From the NCBI GenBank assembly GCA_022601645.1, contig JAJACH010000001.1, positions 310,001 to 374,000 of the forward strand: a DNA stretch of 64,000 nucleotides. The letters are read 5' to 3'. The translations under genes and the position numbers were made by a program. The notes under the pieces were generated by a model. It was not told the origin of the DNA. It did no database searches and saw only the letters and a list, made by a program, of their open reading frames with translations. Below, one piece after another: positions 53,291 to 61,086 of the stretch. Position 1 is the first letter of the stretch. Each line of letters starts with the position of its first letter. Origin of the DNA: Chlamydiia bacterium (GTDB lineage: Bacteria; Chlamydiota; Chlamydiia; Chlamydiales; Simkaniaceae).

Positions 53291-53980
53291 TTGAAAAAAT
53301 GGTTAGCGGCTTTAGCGGTTTGTCTTACATCCCTAGTCTACGGCAATCTTTCCTATGCAGGTTGTGATTCGAAGGGGGTTCCTTTAGATCATAAACTTTT
53401 GGATTATATCCGGGATCAAAATGGAGTCTACATAGAGGTCGGAGCCAATGATGGTGTGATTTTTTCCAACACGAAGCTTTTAGAGGAGCTTTACGGCTGG
53501 ACAGGTATTTTAGTCGAACCATCAGAGTGCTTATTCACCGCCCTTTGCCAAAATCGCCCGAGCTCCCATTGCTTTAATTGTGCTCTCGGTCCACATGAAA
53601 TGGATAACACATTTGTAATGGGCGACTTTGATGGGGGATTGATGTCAAGCGTTGGGGGCGAAAGATGCCATAAACCTGCCAATCAAAAGGTGCTCATGAG
53701 AAGTCTCCAGTCGATTCTTGATGAGACAGCGATCAACCACGTTGATTTTTTCAGCTTAGATGTTGAAGGGTATGAGCTCGATGTATTGAAAGGGATCGAC
53801 TTTGATAAAACAACCTTTGACTGGCTCCTCATAGAAGTATACGTGTCAGAGTTAAATGAGCTAGTGAGCTTTCTTGATCAGAGGGGTTATGAATGCATCG
53901 AGAACTTTACAAACTTCAATCTCGTCGATAATCCAGGCTGGGATGGAACCCACAACGACTACCTATTTAAAAGAAAATAA
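53291..53980 (+). CDS. Exported FkbM-family methyltransferase
   Basis: The start is TTG with GGAG eight bases upstream. The signal peptide MKKWLAALAVCLTSLVYGNLSYA precedes an FkbM domain: GVYIEVGANDGVIFSNTKLLE (motif I), GILVEPSECLF, and HVDFFSLDVEGYELDVLKGI. FkbM enzymes O-methylate sugars and polyketides. All SAM motifs are intact. It overlaps the rhodanese gene at one base (TAATG-like join), so the two are co-translated. An exported FkbM protein paired with a cytosolic rhodanese is odd. Confidence 0.85.
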   Translation: MKKWLAALAVCLTSLVYGNLSYAGCDSKGVPLDHKLLDYIRDQNGVYIEVGANDGVIFSNTKLLEELYGWTGILVEPSECLFTALCQNRPSSHCFNCALGPHEMDNTFVMGDFDGGLMSSVGGERCHKPANQKVLMRSLQSILDETAINHVDFFSLDVEGYELDVLKGIDFDKTTFDWLLIEVYVSELNELVSFLDQRGYECIENFTNFNLVDNPGWDGTHNDYLFKRK

Positions 53981-54255
53981 TGAAAGAAATAACAGCTAAA
54001 GAATTTAAAGAAAATGCGGCGCAGTACACCTTACTAGACGTAAGAGAGCCAGAAGAGAGAGAAGAGCAGTCAATTGAACCTGCGATTGCAATTCCTTTGC
54101 AAGAGCTTCCAATAAGATTTCAAGAGCTGCCTACAGACAAGCCTATTGTTATCATGTGTAGAAGTGGGGGACGTTCGGCTCAGGCTGTACAATTTCTTCA
54201 AGTGCAGGGGATTGAAGCTCTCAATTTAAAGGGTGGGATCCTAGCCTATTATTAG
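53980..54255 (+). CDS. Rhodanese-domain protein
   Basis: The 91-residue single rhodanese domain has the active-site loop CRSGGRS with Cys60, plus YTLLDVREPEE. It would transfer sulfane sulfur in the cytoplasm. The start overlaps the FkbM stop. It is smaller than typical rhodaneses but complete. The next gene is convergent with six bases between stops. Confidence 0.9.
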   Translation: MKEITAKEFKENAAQYTLLDVREPEEREEQSIEPAIAIPLQELPIRFQELPTDKPIVIMCRSGGRSAQAVQFLQVQGIEALNLKGGILAYY

Positions 54256-54261
54256 ATGGAA

Positions 54262-55251
54262 TTACAAAATATCGCTTTTGAATGCGATGTCGACAACACC
54301 GTTTGGCTCAAACATGGCGATAAAGTGCTTGTACATTTCCTCTCTATCCACACCTTTACCTAAGAGAATTTCTTGGCAGTAGATTGCAATGTCTTCTACA
54401 ATGCGCTCATGGCGGTAGTAGGCAAGCGCCGTCAAATTCATGTCCACGTTTCCATACCCCTTATAAAAGAGCTCTTCCTCGGCGGGATCATTCCACACAT
54501 TGGCCACACCACCACCGATGAACATCAGGTCACGTTCTTTCGGCGCTAAAATAGGCTCATCCCAATCAACGATGTAGAGATCAGCATGGCTTATGAGCAC
54601 ATTGCCTCCATGGATGTCAGAGTGACATAGCACCAACTCAAGGGGAGCATTTTTAAGCCCTTCTGCAAGCGCCTCAGAGCGGTCCACTAAACGATGAATC
54701 TCAGGCAATTTTTGCTGCATGAAAGTTTGGAGGCTTCGGGAAAGCGCATCGGTTGGTGAATCAGCATTAATATGAGCTTTCATCGACCGGACACTCTCTC
54801 GCCATTTTGCAGAGAAGGTTTCTCTACGTAGTCGCTTATAAAGCGATTGAGGGAGCTCAAGAGAATGAATTTGTCTAAGTGCTTGACCAAGTTTTACCCA
54901 TTGATCCTCACTCAAGCTGCGATTAAATCCATTTTGCCCCTCAATGAAGGGATACAAAGTGAGAGTTTCCTCATTCAAGATCTGAGATGTTTTTCCCTGC
55001 ACCGTTTTGATGGGGGGAATGACGCGTTCTATCCCTGAGCTTACGAGGAAGTCGATGACCTCCAAGCTGACTTCATGGAATTCTTTCCGTTGAATTTTCA
55101 GGAAGTAAGACGTGTCGATTGTTTTGGCTTGATAAAGAGTGGCATTTGTATCAGCGCCTAAAGTAAGCAATGTAAGCTCACTCACGCGAATGCCATAATT
55201 TAAGTCTAAACAATGGATAATCTGGTCAAGTAGGGGGGTCTTTTTTAGCAT
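54262..55251 (-). CDS. Aminoglycoside/choline kinase-like phosphotransferase
   Basis: The 329-residue protein has the kinase-like APH fold: TLTLYPFIEGQNGF hinge, the catalytic LCHSDIHGGNVLI (H-D-N) near residue 208 and IVDWDEPILAPKERDLMF (metal Asp) near 227. The pattern is close to the spectinomycin phosphotransferase-type APH branch. It could phosphorylate a small molecule; a drug substrate cannot be shown from sequence. The gap to the next gene holds no feature. Confidence 0.85.
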   Translation of the reverse strand: MLKKTPLLDQIIHCLDLNYGIRVSELTLLTLGADTNATLYQAKTIDTSYFLKIQRKEFHEVSLEVIDFLVSSGIERVIPPIKTVQGKTSQILNEETLTLYPFIEGQNGFNRSLSEDQWVKLGQALRQIHSLELPQSLYKRLRRETFSAKWRESVRSMKAHINADSPTDALSRSLQTFMQQKLPEIHRLVDRSEALAEGLKNAPLELVLCHSDIHGGNVLISHADLYIVDWDEPILAPKERDLMFIGGGVANVWNDPAEEELFYKGYGNVDMNLTALAYYRHERIVEDIAIYCQEILLGKGVDREEMYKHFIAMFEPNGVVDIAFKSDIL

Positions 55252-55341
55252 TTCTTACCTCTGATACTAATGAAAGTACATGATCAGTTAGATTAGCTAC
55301 AAGCGAGCGCTCGTTTTTTTGAATGGAAGGTGAAAGACAGG

Positions 55342-56715
55342 TTAGTTGTCTTTCATTTCTTCGTCATTAATTCGTTGTAATAGGTCAGTCTTAAACTTGA
55401 AATATTCAACTCCTTTGATAGAGACAACATGTTCTCCGATAGCGGGTACAATTAAAGAAGCCAAATGACGAGCTTCATCATAACGTTTGGAGTTTACTAG
55501 ATGATCAATAATCCTGCGATGATCTTCCCTGTCGACTGTATTATAAAACAATATTCCATTGATGACTTCTAAAGCCTGGTCAAGTTGACCTAGATCAGCG
55601 CAGGTTCTAGCATATTCGAACTTGTATTTTGGGAGATCATAATGACGTGGGAAATATTTTGAGAGGATTCTCTTAGCTTGCTCAATATCACTATTGGCCA
55701 AGTACTTTCTAAAAATAGCAAGACGTAGTTCTTTCAGATCACCTAAATAGGAATCATTGATAAGCGCTTCCGCCGTCTCCAGGTGATTCCTTTTTGTTAG
55801 TTCAGCTATCAATTGAACTAATGTGTTAGGATCTTCTATAATTGTTGTGCCATAATTTAATACATACAATCTGGGTGATGTTGTATCTAATACTCTTAGC
55901 ATTAAATCTGTCCCCTCATTCATTAAACCTTGGTCGAAATATTCCTTAAGAATCACTGTTAATAGTTTAGATTTTGGTTCGTCGTACATGTCGTGTAAAG
56001 CTATCGCTCTTTTAAAGAGGCCTTTTTTGCAAAGCTCTTGTACTAGGCGTAGCATTGTATCATTTTGTAAATCTTGGTAGATTGCGAGTTTATTTGAGAG
56101 CTTGAGAGCTCTAGAAAATAAGCCTTGTGAGATATATCTGGAGAGAACAGATTCAAGTAAGGGGTATGAAGAGGAGTTATTTAGGGAAGGATTCTCAGCA
56201 ACAACAGTCACAAGTTCCATAAAACCTTCATAAGGTGTTGGGATGGCTCTAGGATCCGCTGCAAGCCCAGCTTCAAGTCTGTTTCGTTGTTCAGGCGATA
56301 GGGCCACTAAAAAATCTAAGAGTTCTTCTTTTTTTTGTTCATAAAAGGTGTAGAGATGGTAGTTAAAGGGATCATTCCAATAGAGCTGTCTTAAAGGGTA
56401 TCCAGTTGCTGAATCTGCAAGCTCTGGGCAGATTGAAATCAGTAATTCACAGTAGTCTTCAAGAACATGTAGATGCTGTCTAAACTGTGCTTTCATAGCT
56501 ACGACAGAATGTCTTGCTGGACCTATCTTTGCGATAGTGTCAAGTTCATCGGGGCGGAGAAATGTTAACGCTTCAACGAATACACGGCTCAAGTTTTTTC
56601 TTGGTACTGAAATCGGTTCAGGTAGTCGCACATTACTTGCTCCATCAGGTGTTGGAACGTCACTTGCTCTAGCAGGTTGATGAACATATCCTCCAGCTTG
56701 TCCAAATACAAACAT
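55342..56715 (-). CDS. Unknown protein with helical repeats, possible F-box-like N-terminus
   Basis: The 457-residue protein starts with a Pro/Ala-rich region. Residues about 45-80 (SRVFVEALTFLRPDELDTIAKIG) look like an F-box helical pattern but are not a clear match. From about residue 180 to 440 there are 35-residue helical pairs (LFSRALKLSNKLAIYQ, LFKRAIALHDMYDEPK, GQLDQALEVINGIL), TPR- or PPR-like. It has no signal peptide. Repeat architecture suits protein-protein interaction, and F-box proteins occur in amoeba-associated chlamydiae; an effector role is inference. GAGAGG precedes the ATG. Confidence 0.65.
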   Translation of the reverse strand: MFVFGQAGGYVHQPARASDVPTPDGASNVRLPEPISVPRKNLSRVFVEALTFLRPDELDTIAKIGPARHSVVAMKAQFRQHLHVLEDYCELLISICPELADSATGYPLRQLYWNDPFNYHLYTFYEQKKEELLDFLVALSPEQRNRLEAGLAADPRAIPTPYEGFMELVTVVAENPSLNNSSSYPLLESVLSRYISQGLFSRALKLSNKLAIYQDLQNDTMLRLVQELCKKGLFKRAIALHDMYDEPKSKLLTVILKEYFDQGLMNEGTDLMLRVLDTTSPRLYVLNYGTTIIEDPNTLVQLIAELTKRNHLETAEALINDSYLGDLKELRLAIFRKYLANSDIEQAKRILSKYFPRHYDLPKYKFEYARTCADLGQLDQALEVINGILFYNTVDREDHRRIIDHLVNSKRYDEARHLASLIVPAIGEHVVSIKGVEYFKFKTDLLQRINDEEMKDN

Positions 56716-56887
56716 ATAAAACCTCTCTCGTTTAGGAGTTTATTATATATTAATTTGAGTTAAATTTCAAGACAACCTTATTAATTACTTCTGAGCGAGG
56801 TGTTAATTGCTTAAGGAAGAAAGAACGTCATAGGCCGATGATATAAAATATTATTTAAAGTTGTGGAAAATAATCCCTTCCAGCAAA

Positions 56888-56906
56888 ATACCCAGTAACT
56901 AGGTAT
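56888..56906 (+). promoter_or_regulatory. Imperfect palindrome, candidate PadR operator
   Basis: ATACCCAGTAACTAGGTAT is a 19-bp near-palindrome ending five bases before the ATG of the padR gene. It lies where the ribosome site would be, and no Shine-Dalgarno is visible. It is a good candidate for an autoregulatory operator that could also block translation initiation. Confidence 0.55.
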
Positions 56907-56911
56907 TATTT

Positions 56912-57454
56912 ATGAAATCAAAGAATAAAACACGCTTTGCAATTTTGGGGATGCTCATAGAGGAGCCGCGCACCGGCTATGAGATTAAGTCGCTTATGAG
57001 TCGCTCAACCGTCTATTTTTGGCGCGAGTCTGACTCGACAATCTACCCAATGTTAAAAGTCTTAGCAAAAGAGGGCAAAGTCCTCTCCAAAGAAGTCTAT
57101 GTAGGAAAGAAAAAGAAACAGGAGTTTTCTATCACAGATACAGGACGTGCTGAGTTTAGATTATGGCTTGAGGGATCGACAGCATCCGAGACGCCGCGCA
57201 ATGAGTTTTTGCTCAAACTGTTTTTTATAACCGACCAAGAAGACATGGTTCGGCTTTTTCGAGAAAGGCTAGCACTCGCTGAGAAAACCTTTGAGGAATA
57301 CAAAGACACAAAAGGGCGCCTAGAAAACCTAGAAAAGAGTTCTCGCCAAATGATACGACTCAAATCATTAAAGTTTGGGATGGCGCAGCTAAAATTAGAA
57401 ATTAATTGGTTAAAGAAGGAGATAAGAACATGTTTAAATTTACACACACTGTAG
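56912..57454 (+). CDS. PadR-family transcriptional regulator
   Basis: The 180-residue protein has the PadR winged HTH (FAILGMLIEEPRTGYEIKSLM, WRESDSTIYPMLKVLAKEGKV) and a long C-terminal helical dimerisation part with VSFREEL-like helices. PadR proteins repress stress or drug-response genes. A 19-bp palindrome overlaps the start. It overlaps the SRPBCC gene by 25 bases. The 196-bp gap upstream (56716-56911) otherwise holds nothing notable. Confidence 0.9.
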   Translation: MKSKNKTRFAILGMLIEEPRTGYEIKSLMSRSTVYFWRESDSTIYPMLKVLAKEGKVLSKEVYVGKKKKQEFSITDTGRAEFRLWLEGSTASETPRNEFLLKLFFITDQEDMVRLFRERLALAEKTFEEYKDTKGRLENLEKSSRQMIRLKSLKFGMAQLKLEINWLKKEIRTCLNLHTL

Positions 57455-57849
57455 AGACAAAAGCGCCTCCAGAGCAAATCTGGAGAATTTGGGAAGATGT
57501 GGAAAACTGGAAAAGATGGGATAAAGACATTGAATACAGTGAAATTGATGGTCCCTTCCAGGCTGGGACAAAAGGTACCACTAAATTTTTCGAGACCCCT
57601 TCTTTCAAAACTCTACTGACGGAAGTTAAGCCTCATCAATTGTTCATTCAAGAAGCGTACCTTTCCTTTGCAAAAGTGGTTAGTAACCACTCAATGAACC
57701 ACAGCAATGGAGTAACAGAGGTGACTTTCAGAGTAGAGATTCAAGAGTCTTCATCCTCGTTCCATTCACAGATGATAGGCCGCTTCATTAAGAAAAAACT
57801 ACCCTTAGAGATGGAAGAAATGCTCAAAATAGTAGAAGCATACGCATGA
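57430..57849 (+). CDS. SRPBCC (START-like) ligand-binding protein
   Basis: Start placed at 57430, with AAGGAGATAAGAAC upstream; it lies inside the padR gene. The 139-residue protein matches SRPBCC polyketide cyclase/dehydrase-type folds (FTHTVETKAPPEQIWRIWEDVENWKRWDKDI at the start and VTFRVEI later). It probably binds or senses a lipid or hydrophobic ligand together with the PadR regulator. Confidence 0.85.
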   Translation: MFKFTHTVETKAPPEQIWRIWEDVENWKRWDKDIEYSEIDGPFQAGTKGTTKFFETPSFKTLLTEVKPHQLFIQEAYLSFAKVVSNHSMNHSNGVTEVTFRVEIQESSSSFHSQMIGRFIKKKLPLEMEEMLKIVEAYA

Positions 57850-58260
57850 CATCGAGCTCGCTTTGCTCATCCTAAAATAAAATAACTCCGGAACAAAGAT
57901 GAGTTGAGGGAGGACCACTTTATTTAAAATGGAGGTTTCCACCTCCAAATCAACTTTCTCCGGCCCCCAAAGCCACCGGAGTCATTCTCTTTTATGATAT
58001 CTCTCTTAGTCAAACCAGAAGGTTTGCCGTCATCGAGCACACTCCGCTTATCCTAAAATAAAATAACTCCGGAACATAGATGAATTGAGGCAGGACCACC
58101 TTATTCAAAATGGAGGTTTCCACCTCCAAATCAACTTTCTCCGGCCCCCAAAGCCACCGGAGTCATTCTCTTTTATGATATCTCTTTTAGTCAAACCAGA
58201 AGGTTTGCCGTCATCGAGCTCGCTCCGCTTATACTAAAATAAAATAACTCCGGAACTTTG
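57850..58260. repeat. 181-bp tandem repeat, 2.3 copies, with inverted ssrA-tail copies
   Basis: Unit 1 is 57850-58030, unit 2 is 58031-58211, and a partial third begins at 58212 and runs into the ssrA terminator. Units differ at about 10 positions. Each contains, on the plus strand (57938-57993 and 58119-58174), a copy of the ssrA 3' end and terminator: TCCACCTCCAAATCAACT then CTCCGG...CCGGAG and a T-rich tail. The reverse strand of the start of each unit resembles the ssrA terminator tail. A hairpin GGAGGTTTCCACCTCC also occurs. No gene lies from 57850 to 58281. Confidence 0.8.
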
Positions 58261-58271
58261 GGGCTCCGGAG
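58234..58271 (-). terminator. Rho-independent terminator of ssrA
   Basis: On the minus strand, CTCCGGA (58271-58265) pairs with TCCGGAG (58254-58248) around a ten-base loop and is followed by a T-rich tail complementary to 58232-58247. It lies ten bases after the mature tmRNA 3' end. Confidence 0.8.
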
Positions 58272-58281
58272 CTAGTTAATT

Positions 58282-58683
58282 TGGAGGTGGAGAGAATCGA
58301 ACTCTCGTCCTATCAAGTTTTTGCAAAAATGCCTACATGTTTAGTACCTTTGTTTTAAAGCTTACCTTGCTGTTAGGCACACCACTTGGGGCTAGCTTAC
58401 TCTTAAATATCTCGCAACATCGCTACAAGAGTCACTCGCAATGTGCATACCAGGGTTAAATGACGATACAATTCCCATTCCCGGTCCGATCGAAAAGGTA
58501 TCGGCTACTAATGACGGATTAGGTCTTAAGCAGCGGCAGCAAGCTCACCCATTGCTGGGAAAGCTACTACTTTTGATGATTTGCTATTTGCAATTATCGT
58601 TTTACCGGTTTTTTAAAGAGGCCAACCGATATCCTCTACATGCCATAAATGCTCCGCTTCACAGTCGAAACCAGTGCACCCCC
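58282..58683 (-). ncRNA. ssrA: Transfer-messenger RNA (tmRNA)
   Basis: About 402 nt. The 5' end GGGGGTGCACTGGTTTCGAC and the 3' end GAGAGTTCGATTCTCTCCACC (T-loop) plus TCCA match the chlamydial tmRNA ends; CCA is not fully templated apart from the final CCA-like bases. The tag frame runs 58591 to 58526 with resume codon GCA: it begins ANSKSSKVVAF and ends GELAAAA-stop, 21 residues. It rescues stalled ribosomes. An extended -10 promoter lies just upstream. The 3' end has inverted copies in the adjoining repeats. Confidence 0.95.
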
Positions 58684-58690
58684 GTTAGGG

Positions 58691-58699
58691 ATTATAGCA
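58691..58699 (-). promoter_or_regulatory. Extended -10 promoter of ssrA
   Basis: TGCTATAAT (58699-58691) places transcription start at about 58684, next to the mature 5' end at 58683. The -35 position (CCCCAA) is poor, as is usual with extended -10 promoters. Confidence 0.6.
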
Positions 58700-58736
58700 C
58701 AAGTTTAGTTTATTTGGGGCTATTTGACAAGGTCTC

Positions 58737-59171
58737 TTATTCTGAAAGGTTTAGGTTATGAAGCCATTCGATGCGTGCTTCCTCGGTCAGGGTCATAAGG
58801 TTACCTGTAGAGTCTTGAAAGGGGGTAACCGTATAGCCGCAGCGCTCATGAAAGGGGATAAGGTTGGTGTAGGAATTGAGGGTAACGCGCCCTTCTAGGC
58901 CGTGCTCTTGACTGAGCCGAAAAGCTCCTTCGTGGAGCGCTCTGCCAACTCCTTTGTAATCTTCTGAGGCTAGGGAGCAAAGAAAGAGGATATGAAGGCT
59001 GTAGTCGCGGATGAATTTGACGTCTAATAACCCAAGTGGAGAAGCAACTTGGGGGCGGTTTGCGAGGATTAATTTGTAGGTTTTAGTGGAGCTTGTTGGA
59101 GCTAGGGCAACTTCTCTTACAAGGCGTGGATTTATCCGGTATCTAAGGTGAGTTAGAAGGGGCATGCTCAT
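58737..59171 (-). CDS. GNAT-family acetyltransferase, 144 residues
   Basis: The small protein has a GNAT pattern: IRDYSLHILFLCSLASEDYKGVGRALHEGAF (acetyl-CoA loop GVGRAL) near residue 75, and VTLNSYTNLIPFHERCGYT near 115. The start overlaps the upstream gene's stop by 4 bases (ATGA). The helical section resembles that of the three units in the upstream 615-residue protein, so both may come from one ancestral domain. Substrate unknown. Confidence 0.78.
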   Translation of the reverse strand: MSMPLLTHLRYRINPRLVREVALAPTSSTKTYKLILANRPQVASPLGLLDVKFIRDYSLHILFLCSLASEDYKGVGRALHEGAFRLSQEHGLEGRVTLNSYTNLIPFHERCGYTVTPFQDSTGNLMTLTEEARIEWLHNLNLSE

Positions 59172-61015
59172 GTAAAAATGCTTCTGTGTGATGGGTGTGG
59201 GCTGGTTGCTGTCGAGAGTTTTTTGTAAGCCTCACCTGAGAGGTGGTATGTAGTGGGTGGTTGCAAAACCAGTCCATGTTGGGCGATTTGCATGAGATCT
59301 ACCTCAGGTCTTTTAAGCCGTGCTTTTGTGATGGCTTCAGCTTTAGCGTACCATTCGGGGTGTTCTTTAAGGAGTTTTTGAAGGGCTGTTTTGTCATTAG
59401 TGTCTTTGTAGTGGAGGGCTAAGCCAAATGCAGTTGCATTTGAGGCAAGGTCGGGGTGAGGAATGGGTCTGGGTCGTATAAAACCAAGCTGCTTTAATGA
59501 ATCGGGCCCTATTAATGCTGTGGGTTCGACTAAAAGCTTGCTACTTCCCCCACTTGCTCGGAAAGCGGCCTCGATGAGGGCTTTTCTAAGTGCAGTTGGA
59601 GCGCTCACTTCGCTGATGAGAAAAGCGCCACTTTTCGTTGTGGTGAGTGTACAGTAGGCAAGAGAGATATCTTCCACAATATCAAAAACTTCAACTTTTG
59701 TATCGTAAAGCGTTGCTCCAAGTGCTTTTCCATCAAAGGTTTCTCTGAGCATAACGCGGCCTTGAAGCGCTGCTAGGGTTTCAGAGCGAATTGTCCAGAT
59801 TGTCAGATCTAGGCCTTGCCGTAATATTTCGGTAAGGTTCCACGTCTCTCTGCCAGTACTGGCTTTTGCGTATTCTTGGGCCTTTGTAATCCATTCAAGG
59901 TGTTTATCTCGTAGGTGTTTTCCGTGCTCAAAGGTTGGTTTATCTTGATAGGTTCTGGCTGCCAATAGGGCTTCGGTATCGGCGGCTAGGTCAGGTCTAG
60001 TGGTGGTTTCTTTTGGTGTAAATCCTAGTGCTGTAGGGAAGTGTCTTGGGAAAGTTGAGGGGAGGCAAAGGCTTAGACGTCCTCCTTGGGCGTTTGCACA
60101 CGAGACGCGGTAGGCGGCTTCAAGCATGCATGGCGCTGCGAATGACATCCCATCCTGCATTTGTAGGCTTGTGATTTGAAGGCAGCGCCTTACTCCATCG
60201 ATCTCAATATTCATTGTGCCAACTGAAGCCCTTGTTGTTGTTTCGACAACGTTGATGGTAGTGGCATCGGCGTGATATGCAAAAACTCGATGACCTGGTT
60301 GTGACATAAGCAGTGTAAACATGGGTGGACAGTGTGCAGGAAGGGCTGATTTATTTCCAGGAAGTTTTTTCAGGGCAGTAAATCCTTTTGGAGCAAGGTA
60401 GTAGCGACGGGCTTGCGCAGGAAGAGTGATGTCACCTCGAGTATCGCAGTAAAGTCCCCAGATAAGGGTTTCTCGTAAATTTCTTGGAGTTCTTCCAATG
60501 GCAGAAGTTGCATGGGCTGTCACTTTCCCTAGCCACTCTGCGTGATCTTTAGTCAGTTCTGCCGCAATAGCGGTAGTTTCCCCTTTATGGAGACCGCTTT
60601 CTATCGATTGGCGGTAGTCAATGGCCAAGCCAAAAGCTTTCCCTGCTTCATCGTCTACGACAAGATCAGGCCAAAGCTCTTTGGGCTCAAAAGATTGGAA
60701 GGCATAGGTGGATTGCTTAGGGGCAAAGCCGGTATTAAAATAGGTGTCTCCAATGAGGTGCCCCGCGATTCCCAAAATGACGGTTGCTCGGAAAAGCGCT
60801 TCGATCATGGCATCGTGTAAGCTTGGTTTGTCTACTGCATAACGCCTAATGAGTAAGGCTGTATGAGGGGGAGCATAGATCAAACGGCAAAAGACCACAC
60901 CGACTCTACGGTTAAGGTCGAGCCCTTCAACCATTTGGATTTTCACTAAATTGCCATCTTGTTCGAGTTTAAAGCCAAGAGATAGATCAGGGAGGGTTGA
61001 AAGCGTGGTTAACAT
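59168..61015 (-). CDS. Triplicated GNAT-like protein, 615 residues
   Basis: Three similar units of about 200 residues lie at roughly 1-215, 220-430 and 435-615. Each has beta strands, a GNAT-like helix (LHDAMIEALFRATV, CMLEAAYRVSC, LRKALIEAAFRAS) followed by a turn ending in GF.PK, then an Asp-rich helix with AFGLAIDY / ALLAARTY / AFGLALHY and a HxEW helix (HAEWLGKV, HLEWITKA, HPEWYAKA). The acetyl-CoA loop is not clear in any unit. It is co-translated with the GNAT at 58737. Function unknown. Confidence 0.7.
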   Translation of the reverse strand: MLTTLSTLPDLSLGFKLEQDGNLVKIQMVEGLDLNRRVGVVFCRLIYAPPHTALLIRRYAVDKPSLHDAMIEALFRATVILGIAGHLIGDTYFNTGFAPKQSTYAFQSFEPKELWPDLVVDDEAGKAFGLAIDYRQSIESGLHKGETTAIAAELTKDHAEWLGKVTAHATSAIGRTPRNLRETLIWGLYCDTRGDITLPAQARRYYLAPKGFTALKKLPGNKSALPAHCPPMFTLLMSQPGHRVFAYHADATTINVVETTTRASVGTMNIEIDGVRRCLQITSLQMQDGMSFAAPCMLEAAYRVSCANAQGGRLSLCLPSTFPRHFPTALGFTPKETTTRPDLAADTEALLAARTYQDKPTFEHGKHLRDKHLEWITKAQEYAKASTGRETWNLTEILRQGLDLTIWTIRSETLAALQGRVMLRETFDGKALGATLYDTKVEVFDIVEDISLAYCTLTTTKSGAFLISEVSAPTALRKALIEAAFRASGGSSKLLVEPTALIGPDSLKQLGFIRPRPIPHPDLASNATAFGLALHYKDTNDKTALQKLLKEHPEWYAKAEAITKARLKRPEVDLMQIAQHGLVLQPPTTYHLSGEAYKKLSTATSPHPSHRSIFT

Positions 61016-61051
61016 CCGAGCATTATACCCAAATCGTGAATTTTTTGCACT

Positions 61052-61080
61052 TGGATAGAAAAGGTTTTACCTCTATACTG
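61052..61080 (+). promoter_or_regulatory. Promoter abutting the ileS start
   Basis: TTGGAT (61052-61057) and TATACT (61075-61080) are 17 bases apart. The predicted transcription start, seven bases downstream, coincides with the ATG at 61087, and no Shine-Dalgarno is present in the six bases between. A leaderless ileS transcript is therefore possible. Confidence 0.5.
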
Positions 61081-61086
61081 GTCCTC

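Noticed and set aside
57850-58260. CRISPR array
   Set aside because: Units are 181 bp with no short repeat-spacer pattern, and no cas genes are present.
58282-58320. Separate tRNA gene
   Set aside because: The T-loop-like sequence belongs to the 3' end of tmRNA.
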